Origin: Nemania diffusa | Lineage: Eukaryota > Ascomycota > Sordariomycetes > Xylariales > Xylariaceae | Assembly (NCBI GenBank): GCA_038501195.1 | Contig: JBBPUQ010000002.1 | Coordinates: 5,781,001-5,845,000, forward strand | Direction of reading: 5' to 3' | DNA: 64,000 nucleotides | Shown: positions 34,401 to 45,720 of the stretch, piece by piece | How the letters are laid out: each line of letters starts with the position of its first letter | How positions within the stretch are numbered: the first letter of the stretch is position 1 | Program-made: the position numbers and the translations under genes | Notes under the pieces: generated by a model | Databases searched by the model: none | What the model was told of the DNA's origin: nothing | Seen by the model: only the letters and a program-made list of their open reading frames with translations

Positions 34401-35936
34401 GAGCGCAAGCCACAATGTTCCAATCCTGTGGCCAAGGATACGTTAGGACAACACGTTAGTCTATCTAGTACCTGACTGCCCGAGAGCGCGTTCCTGAACC
34501 TCCAGCGGGAGGCCACCCACGGCTCCGCACAGGTGGTATGTGTAGGAATGAATGCCTTCGCTGCAGAATACCCCAGCCAGGTACTGTATTGTATGTACAG
34601 CACGCGCACTTAGCGTACGCTACACTACTATATACTAGGTACCTACAGTATGTAGGCATTATACCGTATGTATGTATGTAGTAACGTTTGTGTAGGTGCT
34701 TTGCAGCGCGCGAGCCTGGTTATTTTCAGCTTGGCCAACGACAGACGACTTTCAATGTAACCTCTCTCGTTCGTTCTCGACGGCGATTGGAGCAGGTCGG
34801 AGTGGACGAGCGCCACTGTGCCTCTGATCTTGATACTAGCTCCTGGTCCCTGCCCCGAGATCTAACCCTGGCCCAGAACCTTGCGCTCGCCCATTTATTA
34901 GAGCCGTCAGGGGGGCCGTTTTCTCTCGATGTTCGTGCGCTAGTGTGGTCTCGATAGGAGTTCCACCCGCCGGAAACCACTCAGTTGATCTCATCGGCTG
35001 TGCAGCGTGCAGGTGATACTTAGCTATGTAGGTAGCCTCCATTCTCTACGCTACGCAGTATACGTACTCTGTAGCTTCTCATTAGCACCGATATCCCGAG
35101 CAACCTGGCCCTGTCCATCTATATCCCTACGCATATACTAGTCTAAGTACACCTCATGTCGTCTTGCCTCCTCAGCGTGTGCGAATAGAGGCCCCGTCTG
35201 TGGTCCAAATCTCACATGGGTGTCACATCGTCGACGACTCTCCCGCAAGGTCTTACTTTGCCCGTCCAGATCTTCCAGCCAGTCGGTGCTGGGCCACGCT
35301 CTCCAGATTCAAGACATTCGGCGCACGCGGACGACTGCTGTCCCTGAATCACTACCCGGGCCATCGTCTCATCTGGTACTCGAGAGACGTTTCTCTATTA
35401 GCGCTGACCAAAGCTTCAGTACATCGACTCTTCCCCCCCACCCATGTCTGGTGGGCTGGTCATGTTGCTGTGTCTATATCCCAAAAGCTGGAAATCCCGA
35501 CATTAATTCTTGGTTCTTGATCGTCCCGGTCGTTTCAGTCTTGGCCATCGTTGGATGAAGTGAGCAGTAACGACACAGTCCCCAACTCTAGGCTCAGACT
35601 TCCTTCATCGTTTATTATATACGAACTATAGCAGCTGTAGCTGCCAAGTCTAGCTTCTGCGGTTTCGTTTCGAGTTTCCTGTTGTCTCGTCTCTCCGGAG
35701 ACGTCCCCATCGTAACTCTGGCGGTAGCCGACGCTGCCTCGCCGAACGTTATCGTACCGGCTAGAAAATTTCGCGCAACTGCGCTACCCGCACATCAGCA
35801 TGCGGATCAGCCCTTACCTCCGCGAACCGTCACTGGCGGCTTGGGAGTCGAGCAATTTGAGACTCCATCAACGGAGAGGAAGAGTGTGCTCAAATTGGAT
35901 ACCCGAAAGCCCAAGACGGACGGGAAAGGTACCGAG
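31478..35936. other. Gene-free 4.5 kb upstream of the Zn2Cys6 regulator
   Basis: No protein domain or RNA gene is recognisable on either strand. The left edge is the ASA1 promoter. The tract contains a CA-type simple repeat, many TAGGTACCT/GGTAGGTA motifs (about 31,670-31,770, 33,335, 33,880, 34,640) and a TATG repeat near 34,665. Frames at 35.1-35.6 kb lack family features and probably lie in the regulator's 5' leader. Such long upstream regions are typical of developmental transcription factors in filamentous fungi. Confidence 0.5.
31855..31893. repeat. Imperfect CA/CACT simple repeat
   Basis: The tract alternates ACACAC with CTCACCC and TTACAC interruptions. It lies 380 bp upstream of the ASA1 start codon. 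Confidence 0.75.
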
Positions 35937-38300
35937 ATGAGTAGCCTAGATGTACTGCCGGCCAAGAGCAAAAGAGTTCGTACGGGATGCTTAACCTGCA
36001 GAGAACGACATCTCAAGTGCGACGAAGAAACTCCCGACTGCAAAAACTGCCGCAAAAGTAACCGAGAGTGCAAACGTGGCATAAGGCTAAACTTCATCGA
36101 TCTAACTTGCAAGAAGCCACCGCATATACCACACGCGGATGAGTGGATAGGTAGGTGATGCTGTTGTAAATACTTAAGTTCTTAGTCAGTGTAACTGACA
36201 ATATATCTAGTGGAGTTCCAGGATGAATCCCGCTTAATCGCTTCAGAGTACCAGGGCGGCGTAGGAAGATATGCCAAATTCGATGCTCCCATTTCCGCAT
36301 CGCCACAGGAAGCCAACCTCGAGACGCCCTTGCAAAATGATTCTTCGCCCAAACAGAGAGAGGACCCGCAGACAACCACAGGACATAGGCCCTCGGTGTC
36401 GCACCAGGCCCAAGGCACCTACTATTCTGAACGTAGCCAAGCATACCCAGATCTCCTGCTCGATGCCCAGATGCATTCGCGCAAAAGTAGTGGTGCTTCA
36501 TATGGACAATCTGTATCAGCTTCGAGTACGACTGGATATAGAAATCCTAGGTCAGAGACCTTTTCACAGTTCGAGGACATGGACACCGCATATCCTGCTC
36601 GTCAGCGTTATAGGAGTAGCGATATTTCCACAGCACCATCTGTCGCGGGTGTGACAGATGCTGGGCCACCGTCAGCAACGAGGGCGGTTGGATCAGGTAA
36701 CCCGGGCGCCGGCGGCGACCTCGAAGATAATATCATGGCACCACCCAACGGCAAATCAGGAGAACGTGAATATCTTAATTCGTCAGAAGAGTTGCATTTC
36801 ATGCAAGTATTTGTCTCGGAAGTAGGACTGTGGATGGATAGCCTCGACAAGGAAAAACACTTTTCACGTCTTATCCCCTATCATGCACTTAAATGTCCGA
36901 TGCTGCTCAATGCCCTACTTGCGTGTGGGGTTAAGCACCTAACCCTCACCCAGCAATATAGCGACGAAAAGGCACTTTTTTACTATGACACGGCAACAAC
37001 GCAACTGCTGCGAAGTCTTCAGAACCCGGAGCGTAACACGGCAGAATGTGCCGTTACCGCCGTGATTCTTAATGTGTACGAGATTATGAGCGAGAAACCA
37101 CCCCAGCGGATGAGCCATATCGCTGGGGCCCGGGCTTTGATCCGGGAATGTAAGTGGGATGCGACAAGTACCGGCCTCGGTGCCGCCTGCTTCTGGCTTA
37201 ACGTGGGCATGGAGCTCCTCTCGTGCCTCGCCTTTAACTGGCACACGGCATGGGACCCCGAGACATGGGGCGTCAATATGGATTTCAACACAGATAAGGA
37301 CGTCGGCAACGAGGAAATCTGGGTCCATCGCATATTCTACATCGTTGCCAAAATCGCCAACTTTCGCGCTCTTACGCCTAAATTCCAGGGGCCGAGCCCG
37401 CACGATGAGCAGATCCGCGTCCAGGCGCGCATAGCTGAGTGGAATAGTCTCAAGGGCATGTGTGAAGAGTGGGATAACGCATGTCCTCGGCCGATGCATC
37501 CGTTTGGTTACGTCTACCCTGCTCAACAGACAGGGCCCACGAAGTCTCTGTTCCCTAATATATGGCATGTATCGCTCCTTCAACTTCGAGGGATGATGAC
37601 TAATATATATCTTAGGCTGATTAAGAGGGCTGCCGTGGTCGGTAGGCTCTATTATCATATGGCGCTATGCATCCTGGCTCAAGTCAACCCGTGTGCACCG
37701 AAGGACTCAGAGGATTCACGCACGACGCAGCTGCACCACGCCCATCAGGTCTGCGGTATCGTTGCGCATAGTAAGGATCGCGGAGTTGCCTCGGTGTCGA
37801 TCCGGTCGCTCGTCATCGTCTCCGAGGTCCTAACCGAGTACGCCGAGCAGCAGGAGGTGGTCACGATCCTCGAGCGCATCGACCGCGAGACAGGATGGAA
37901 GCTCGCCGCTGTCGTTGCGGGGCTCAAGAAGAGGTGGTCCCGGGAGAAACCAGAGCAACCGAACCTCGCAACACAGCTTCGCGGCCCCGCACCGCCCTTC
38001 GGAAACGGGAGCGGAAACGGGATGAGCAGGCAGCCTGTGGACCGCATGGTCATAGGAAAAGCGTTGTCTGTCTCGAGCACGGCCGCGGGGCCGCAGCAGA
38101 TGATGCTCACACCCGTCATGCAAGTGCCGACCACGGCCGTGCCGCAGCAGATGCAGCCCGTCATCACGACGTCCGCCTCGCGGCCCATGCCTATTAATCC
38201 GCTAAGCCTTGGCGATTTCAATCTGCCGAATCACCCGTACCAGAACTGGTACGCGCCCCCTAGCCAATCGAATTCGTATCGCTCCCACGGTTTCCTCTGA
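35937..38300 (+). CDS. Zn2Cys6 transcription factor
   Basis: Exon 1 is 35,937-36,150, the intron is 36,151-36,210 and exon 2 is 36,211-38,300, giving 767 residues. I chose the ATG at 35,937 because the frame upstream of it contains no ATG. The binuclear cluster follows at once, at about residues 17-43: C-x2-C-x6-C-x5-C-x2-C-x6-C ([27 protein letters not shown]). A basic stretch precedes it. The middle region from about residue 270 matches the fungal regulator middle domain (family of PF11951): [62 protein letters not shown]. The tail is rich in Gln, Pro and Met and may activate transcription. Targets are unknown. The very long upstream region hints at complex control. Confidence 0.9.
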
Positions 38301-39844
38301 TGGACACTTTTCTCTCTGTCCCTCTTCATGACTATTCACGCGGGAAATACGAGCGAGAAACAGGCCCTGGGCAAACTTTATCCACCAGAAACGCACATTC
38401 TCGTGTTAGTGGTAGTCCACGGGTGTTGGTATACTTGTTCTTTTTATTAAGAGTGACGAGGACAATACAAACATTATACATGGAAGTACGCGAATTGATG
38501 ATCGACAACCCCGGTGATAGGGGATTGAACGTTGTGCTTTGGTGGATTGGGAGGGTTTTTTTCTTCTTCTTTTTTTTTTCTTCCGCATTCGGGCTTATAT
38601 ACATAACTATGTCACTGTCCCCTATCGCAGGCTTAGGACAGGTTCTGGTTTCGGGCGTTTCGGGCGTTTCGAGAGAGCGGGTTGGCGGCTTTATTCCTCC
38701 TAGTATCGATAGGGCGCAATAGGGGTTACGTTGTATATCTCTAATATTAGCTAGAGACGTAGATATCAGACATCGGACGGGCTTGTTGTATCATTATTTT
38801 TTATGATTGGTGTCTAAAGAGGGTGGATTGTACGCATGTATTGTTTGAATGGCATAACCGGTAGTTACTTAGGGGTTAGTGGTACAGGAATGAACCTAAG
38901 AGGATCTTCTGCGCAAATGGGACGAGTGTTTTAGAGTGATGGTTTATGTTGCGAGAGCCCATAGTTGATAATACCATAGTGTTCAATTAGCGCAGTTCTA
39001 GACGTGTCCTGTCACGCTTGTCTTTTGTAACACCAGAGAATATAATGGCACTGGTAGGTGGATTAGTATTGATGGGTTTGAAATCTTTTTTCTGGCTTGT
39101 AGACTCGCGCTATTGGCTATTGTATCTATCCTCTTGGCCTAGGCTATAGTTGCTATGATGTAGATGAGGTTTAGCAAGTCTGTATTAAACTAACCCGGAC
39201 TTCCTCCGACTGCTTGCTCTCTCCAATGCTTCAATCCTTTGATCTTGTAAACTCAAGATCAATAAAAACCACAGCAGCCCCCAACTACCTATATTATCTG
39301 TAGGTTACCTTTATAACTCTGCCGTTAACACAGATTAGTAGTAGTGACTAGCATGTATTGCGTTATGCGATTGCTGACCGCGTTCTACTAAAGACTGCGA
39401 GCTGACGCTAGCAGCACGATTGAACTCTGAAGGCCATATGTCCGCCGAGCGCTCCGTGGTGTAAAATCTCATAAGACGTGCAACTGAGGCATTTCACAGA
39501 TGGGATTTCTGAGACTATGGCTGGTCGTATTGGTATGTACGAGATTGTGCAAGCCTGTTGATAATCACTCGGGATATGCCATCGGAAGCGCCACCGCAAG
39601 GCTTCCCTGAGTTATCTGCTGCTGGATCATCTTATATGGTCTTGTGTACTGTATTGAATACTTGCCAAGATGAGAGCTGACATTGGTTAACACACATTTA
39701 TATGCTTTGATCATCAGTGGCGCATTCTGGGACATACCAGGTGTAGCAGAGGCAAAGGCTCATTTCAGAGGCCTAAGGTGTGTATCTCCTACGTATATAG
39801 ATATTTGTAGATTCTGTAATCTCTTTCTCATGCTCGGGGCTCGT
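38301..39844. other. Intergenic between convergent genes, 1.5 kb
   Basis: No gene was recognised. The stretch holds the 3' regions of the regulator and POP4. A short tandem repeat of TTTCGGGCG lies at 38,649-38,671. A CT/T-rich tract near 38,555-38,582 is low complexity. Confidence 0.5.
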
Positions 39845-40519
39845 TCATAGCTTCTTCAGGAAGTGATGTCTGAATTTCTTACTTGCGCGATCGCTAGCCC
39901 GATGCTGGAACTGATCACCGTGGATCTCAAAGCAGAACGGTTTCTGGTCCGCGGCTGCGCCGGGCGCGGGGACGTGAACGCGGAACATGGTTCCCTCTTT
40001 CGGCAGCGTCTTGACTTGGTCCCGTCGCGTGACGATCTCGAAGGTGAAGCGCGAGTCCTTGACGACAATGCCCCGGACGCCGACGCGGCTGGGACACCGG
40101 CTCCGCGAGACCTCGACCTCGGCGCCGTGGAAGTCGGCGGCACTGAGCTTGGCGGCGGCACCCTGGCCCCCGTTGTAGAGCTCGGCGCCCAGGATCTCGC
40201 GGATGTACCCGGCCCAGAGGCTATTCAGGGGGGCGAAGATGGCGTACTTCTGCGCCTCCTTGGGCAGGTTGTAGAGCTGGAGCTTGCGGCGCTCGCGGGC
40301 GGATAGAGGCTTTGGCTTCAGGGCCTTCGCGCGCTTCTTCTTCTCGTCGCGGGCCTTGCGTCTGGCATCGCGCGCGGTTGAGGGCGGCGGGGAGCTAGGT
40401 TTTAGGAAGAGGGGGCGGTGTTGGATCTTGTCCGAGTAGATGCGATTGAGGCTGTCAGGGCTGTGAGCTCGGGACAACAGGTCGTGTGTCAGCGACTGTG
40501 TATCGTCTTTGGGCGGCAT
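39845..40519 (-). CDS. POP4: RNase P/MRP protein subunit POP4 (Rpp29)
   Basis: Single-exon gene of 224 codons. I chose the ATG at 40,519 (MPPKDD) over the open frame that extends 32 codons upstream, because the upstream part is unlike the family. A long Lys/Arg-rich helix at about residues 50-80 precedes the conserved Rpp29 core: ERRKLQLYNLPKEAQKYAIF, PLNSLWAGYIREIL, DFHGAEVEVSRS, GVRGIVVKDSRFTFEIVTR. The core is the Sm-like barrel that binds the RNA subunit. The protein helps mature tRNA 5' ends and rRNA in the nucleus. It starts 526 bp from the divergent acyltransferase gene. Length fits the family. Confidence 0.93.
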   Translation of the reverse strand: MPPKDDTQSLTHDLLSRAHSPDSLNRIYSDKIQHRPLFLKPSSPPPSTARDARRKARDEKKKRAKALKPKPLSARERRKLQLYNLPKEAQKYAIFAPLNSLWAGYIREILGAELYNGGQGAAAKLSAADFHGAEVEVSRSRCPSRVGVRGIVVKDSRFTFEIVTRRDQVKTLPKEGTMFRVHVPAPGAAADQKPFCFEIHGDQFQHRASDRASKKFRHHFLKKL

Positions 40520-41045
40520 TTTGTCGATGCTCTCGGATGGGAGACATAGAAGGAAAAGGTGTCGGGAATTCCGAGTCAGTTGGGGGGTAGTTAGGTACCT
40601 AGGCAGGTAACGCAAGTTTTAGTGGAGCTCGTTAATATCAATGGTGGTACAGAACGTACCTACCTATGTACTGTCCCCTGTAACCCCGGATCAGAAGCTG
40701 CTACCCACATGACGTTCCCGAGGTCCATCTCTAACGAACAATGCCTACCTAATTATGTACATACCTCATAGATAAATCATAACAGTAGTCCGATTCACTT
40801 CGCGACTATAGTTTACAGCCTTTGGTTTTCCATTTGTAGCGCTAGGCTATCATCACCATTTCACGGACCTCTATAACGCTATTCTGTACATCCTACTACT
40901 GACTTACTTACACCCTGGCCCATCGCGCACTCGCGCAGTCGCTGGTAGCTAACGGCATTGACTTGCGCGTAGCCATGCAACAGCCGCCATAGCTCGAGAC
41001 CGGAGGAATTTGGTTACTACATCGGCATCTCGCCATCTCGCCATC
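40520..41045. promoter_or_regulatory. Divergent promoter, POP4 and acyltransferase
   Basis: The 526 bp between two start codons contain TAGGTACCTAGG near 40,590-40,605 and GTACCTACCTATGTAC near 40,658-40,673. No TATA box is obvious. Confidence 0.45.
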
Positions 41046-43890
41046 ATGTCCCAAGACGACGATTCAACGCGCGATTCTGCACCCGATTTGCAGATACTGG
41101 GTGACCAGATCACCCTGCAACCGAGAAGCTATGTCGAGACCCGCCGCGACCATGGCCGCGACCATGACGAGGAAGCCCTCATGCAGAACATGGCGAGGTT
41201 TCGCTCCGAGCCCCTGCGATTCCTCCGCGAAGTCTCCCTCTACGTGTCTGGCACCGGCTGGCGCGCCTACGACAACTTCATCGGCCGCCCTATCTACTAC
41301 TCGGGTTTCTCGGAGCAGATGAAGAACTCGGTCGTGTCTGCGCCCTTGTTGCGAGCTCGCATATCCGAACTGGCCGACAAGCGCCTAGAGCTGGAGGAGA
41401 ACGAGGGCTGGCTGAGGAAAGATGATAAGAAATATGCCATCAAACGGGCCCACAGACGGGCTGTAATAGAATCCGGAATCCGGGATGTTGCTGAGAAGAT
41501 GACGGATGACATGATCTGCAAGTTCGAGAGCAAGGCCTTCATTAGAGGAGCCTATTATTTAGTCACGCAATTGCTCACACGGGCTTACCACCAAGGTGAG
41601 TACTCGATCTTCCCTTACATGCCTTTCCCATTCTGTCCAATTTCCGTGTCGTGCTAAGGGCCTCTGTGCAGGGATTCATGTTTCCAGCGAGGAGGTTCTG
41701 CGACTGAGAAAAGTCGCCGAGGAGGCTGAGAGAAAAAAGCAGAGCATTATTTTCTTACCATCTCACCGTTCGCATGTCGACTACGTCTCGATGCAATTAA
41801 TATGTTATCGTTTGGGCTTGGCATTGCCCGTTGTTGTAGCAGGGGATAATCTGAATTTCCCCGTCGTCGGGAGCTTCCTTCAGCATGCTGGTGAGCATCC
41901 GATTCCACTTATCTGTCTACGATCCGGACCAGTACTCATTCATATCCCTAGGTGCCATGTGGATTCGAAGGTCGTTCGGTAACGATACCCTGTATACCAC
42001 TCTTGTACAAGCTTACATAGACACAATGCTGCAAGGCGGTTATAATTTCGAATGTTTCATAGAAGGCGGCCGATCGCGCACTGGCAAACTCTTACCTCCA
42101 AAGTTCGGTATTTTGAGCTTCGTACTGGACAGCATCTTATCCGGCCGGGTGAACGATGCTATTGTTTGCCCCGTGAGCACCCAATATGACAAAGTCATCG
42201 AGACCGAAGGCTACGTCACGGAACTACTAGGTGTTCCAAAGAAGAAAGAAAATCTGGCCGATTTCCTCAGCGGTGGATCGTCCGTTCTGTCTCTCAAACT
42301 GGGGAGGGTCGATGTTCGTTTCCACGAACCCTGGAGTCTGCGCAAATATATTGATGAGCAATTAACGAAATTAAACAGACCCCCGGGCACTGAGGATCTC
42401 ACTTTGAAGACGCCAGAAAACGCCATCTTGAGACAAAAGTTACTGCGAACTATGGGTTATAAAGTTCTTTCTGACATCAACGATGTATCAGTCATCATGC
42501 CAACCGCGCTCATCGGCACAGTGCTTCTCACCCTGAGAGGGCGCGGTGTGGGCAGGGCGGAACTATTACGACGCATTGAATGGCTCATAGCGCGTGTGCG
42601 CGCTAAGGGAGGTCGAGTGGCTCACTTCGGAGCCGCCCCCTTAACCGATGTTGTCGGGCGCGGCTTGGAGGTGCTTGGTAAGGATCTCGTGGGCGAAATT
42701 CAAGGTTTGGCCGAACCAACATACTACGCGGTAGACCGGTTCCAACTTTCGTTCTATCGCAACATGACAATTCACCTATTTATTTCGGAGGCGCTGGTCA
42801 GTGCTAGCATGTACACGAGGGTCAAACAAGGCGGTGGTCCGGCACACCAGGAGATATCGTACACAGCTCTTCGAGAACAGGTTTTGTTCCTCTCCTCACT
42901 CTTCCGTGGCGAATTCATATTCCCAAGTGAGGGGCTAGAGGCCAATCTGGAGAAGACCCTGATTGAGCTTGAGAACGACCGAGTGATCAAATTGCAGAAA
43001 TGCGAAAAGGGGGCAATATCCAGCATCGGCCTCGCCGAGGAGGAGAGGCTGGCCGGTCGAGAAAATTGTAAGTGCTTCCTGTGTTTGCTCTGTCTCTCCT
43101 TGTTTTGGCTACTCTGGGCGTATGATGGCTCTTTCTTTCAGGTAGAACTGTGTCTTATAAACTCGCCATGCATCCAAAATACCCGCACCTCGCTCAAACT
43201 AGCCATAACTAACCCCGATTATTATAGATGATTTTTATTGCTTCTTGATTTGGCCATTCATCGAATCAAGCTGGCTCGCAGCAACGTCGCTCATCGGACT
43301 TACGCCACCACTTCACCAGAAGGAGGAAATATGGATCGAGGTAGCCCAGGCTCAAAACACAGCGCAACTAGTAAGTTCGAGGTGCTTCTTCCATTGCTAT
43401 GAGGTGGCGGTACTAACGGGTCATGCTGTAGCTCGGCAAGACGCTATATCACCAAGGTGATCTCAGCTACTTTGAGGCCGTGAACAGGGAGACGATCAAG
43501 AATAGCTACCAGCGCTTCGAGGAAGAGGGCATAATCTACGCAGTCAAGTCGAAAGACGCCAAAGCGCCACGGCGTCTGTCGCTGTCTCCTGAGTGGAGAG
43601 CACCTCGTGATCCCGATACGGGCGCCCTTCTCGCCTCTGGCAAGCTATGGGACTTTATCGAGCGCATCGCATCGAGCAGGAGAGAAGGCAAGAATAGGCG
43701 CGATGGCGCTACCGTTAGCACGCGGGTACTTGGGCTGACAGATGCCTTGGGTGCTCAGCTATTTAAGAAGGCCGCTGCGCCCGAGAGCAAGACCGACGCG
43801 AAGTTAAGTGATGAAGAAGCCAGTAAGCTTAAGAAGGTTGTGAAGGCAGAGAGGAGAAGGAGAAAGTTAGAGGGGAGGGCTCATCTGTAG
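41046..43890 (+). CDS. GNPAT/PlsB-like acyltransferase (DHAP or glycerol-3-phosphate acyltransferase)
   Basis: The five exons are 41,046-41,595, 41,672-41,890, 41,952-43,067, 43,228-43,370 and 43,432-43,890, giving 828 residues. All four acyltransferase blocks are present: motif I SHRSHVD with His215 and Asp220, motif II GAMWIRRSF, motif III FIEGGRSRTGKL and motif IV VCPVSTQYDKVIE. The protein resembles the mammalian GNPAT and bacterial PlsB group rather than the yeast Gat1/Gat2 type. The reaction is transfer of an acyl chain to dihydroxyacetone phosphate or glycerol-3-phosphate. The C-terminus is basic and ends in A-H-L, which fits the [SAC]-[KRH]-[LM] peroxisomal signal; mammalian GNPAT is peroxisomal. 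Junctions restore YHQGIH, AGGAMW and ENYDFY. The long intron (43,068-43,227) contains another possible acceptor that breaks the frame. Confidence 0.92.
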
Positions 43891-44473
43891 ATATACAAAT
43901 ACCCGGGTACATAGCCAAGTGGGTGAGTGGGGGAGAATCTAAGTCTTGTTACGATTGATTGTATATGTGAAATAAAGCCGCGAATATTGAATGAACCCTT
44001 GCCATTTGTATTTTGGGGTGACCTATCAGGGGAGGCTGTCAGTATCGTCGAGTTATTGTACTGACTTTATCGTACTAAATTTATCATGTTTTAACTGGTC
44101 ATCTTTTTAACCAGATTATAGGTCAAGTATGCCTTTACGCTGAAATCGCAACGGAAAATGATGAGTGTTAATAAGTTAGCGTAAATATACCTTGAGACCT
44201 ATAATAAATAAATAAATACCTACCCTATGCGCGATTCTAGTCGGCGAGATTTGCTCCAATGAGAAGCACTCCCTCACATCCGTGATAACATGTCATTCGT
44301 AAACAAATTCTCCGTATCTTACCAGGCTGTAGAGGATCTAATAACTATAATGTAGGAATCAAGGCGTCAGAATGTGAAGGCTCTAGCATCTTCTCCATCC
44401 TCTTTAATATTGTCCAAAACATACCTGATTCCTATCGCAAGAACTATCCAAGCCTCCGACAGCTTTCACCAAC
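43891..44473. other. Intergenic, AT-rich
   Basis: Nothing coding was recognised. A short readable segment at about 44,360-44,510 with WGPDKIL runs into a stop codon. It may be debris of the next element. Confidence 0.4.
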
Positions 44474-45538
44474 ATGGGGACCCGACAAAATTCTCGGGCA
44501 TCTAGTGCTCGTGTAAAGAGTGCTCTTGACATGATCAGAGGCGTTCAGAACGGCAGGCCCAAGCATCGGAGAAAGACCCTGACTGTTTCCGAGTACACCC
44601 GTGACCCGTCTACTTGAGGCTATAGATCAGCCATGCAATGAGAAATTGCGAGGGTACTTCCAAGACAAGGTCCTGTGAGTTCTCGTCTAGTTCGCCCTTG
44701 AGCATAAGCTTACATTATAGGATATAGATAGGACTACACCCGCTCAAGAAACTCTTCCGAGCTCCGAGTGACCACCGTTATGCAAGAAGTAGTATGGTTG
44801 AAATTGATAATCGCATTCGGTATCTGGATCGGTGAATTCGAAACCATTTTGACGGGGTATGACAAGAGAATTATCAACGCCGCGAAGAGTGTCTTACCCA
44901 CAGGCCGCACCCACATACAGCATCATTTCCCTAAGGGAGTGCCAGATGAAATATCACCAGATGCGTCATATTCGTGCACAGCCTGTGAGAGGGGATGCGA
45001 GTTCCCAAACCTGGTGGTTGAGACGGGATGGACTCGGAGTGACTCGAAGTTAGCGGCGAGGGCTAAATCGCATATTCGTCGTTCCAAGGGCTGTACTCGC
45101 ACCGTCGTCACAGTGGGTATGCATAAGATGTATCAAGCCGAGAGAAGGAATGCAGCGCGGGGATATGTTAATGAAGAAGAGAATGAAACGGATGTAGCCA
45201 CATTTTCGATCTGGCGCGCCGGTAATGATGGTGAGCCTGCACAGGCTGTCGCGGAAAAGGTATACATTTCCTAGACTATATCTGACCTGTCTTTCATTCT
45301 AATACGTTGGCAGGAATTCCGAGATAATGAAGGCAGACCAGTAGCCCCCGTTTCACTTGAGGTTTCATTGAAAGACTTCGTCTGTCAGGGAATACTAGAC
45401 TCAACTGAGGGTGCCTTTGAAAACCAATTACTCGGCATACCGTCATATGAGCTTTGTAAAGACGTCAATAACGCCCTGAGTTTATATCGTGGAAGGAAGA
45501 AAAGGTCGTTAGGTAAGGCCGCATGTTGGGTTGGCTAG
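44474..45538 (+). pseudogene. Broken fungal PD-(D/E)XK nuclease-like gene
   Basis: The pieces read in order. An N-terminal part starts at 44,474 (MGTRQNSRASSARVKSALD, then IRGVQNGRPKHRRKT) and stops at TGA 44,615. The next segment (EAIDQPC, LRGYFQDKVL) is in the neighbouring frame. A 50-nt intron-like piece follows, then DYTRSRNSSEL and a long open part ending at 45,259. An intron at 45,260-45,313 leads to a last exon ending at 45,538. The core FPNLVVETGWTRSDSKL with a following conserved Ala resembles the strand-helix of the nuclease-like family common in fungal genomes. One clear frameshift lies at about 44,612-44,616, and the frame is not restored by the canonical splice sites at 44,675/44,720. 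I call it a pseudogene; a sequencing error is the alternative. Confidence 0.6.
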
Positions 45539-45720
45539 AGGGTATATCTATAGCGATACGCGTGCTGGCACTCTTGAAGTCGGAGCCGTAAGGGGCTAGC
45601 TACGTCTTATTTTAAAGGAGTGAATATACCGCTATTCAAGGCTAAGAGACTCCTTTATTTTGGAGACATATAGAGAGTACTCGGAAATTTTCAATATATA
45701 GGAGGGCTTTTTCAAGTGGC

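Noticed and set aside
35682..35936. N-terminal extension of the Zn2Cys6 factor
   Set aside because: The extension begins with TTG and has no ATG. The first ATG at 35,937 gives a normal cluster position.
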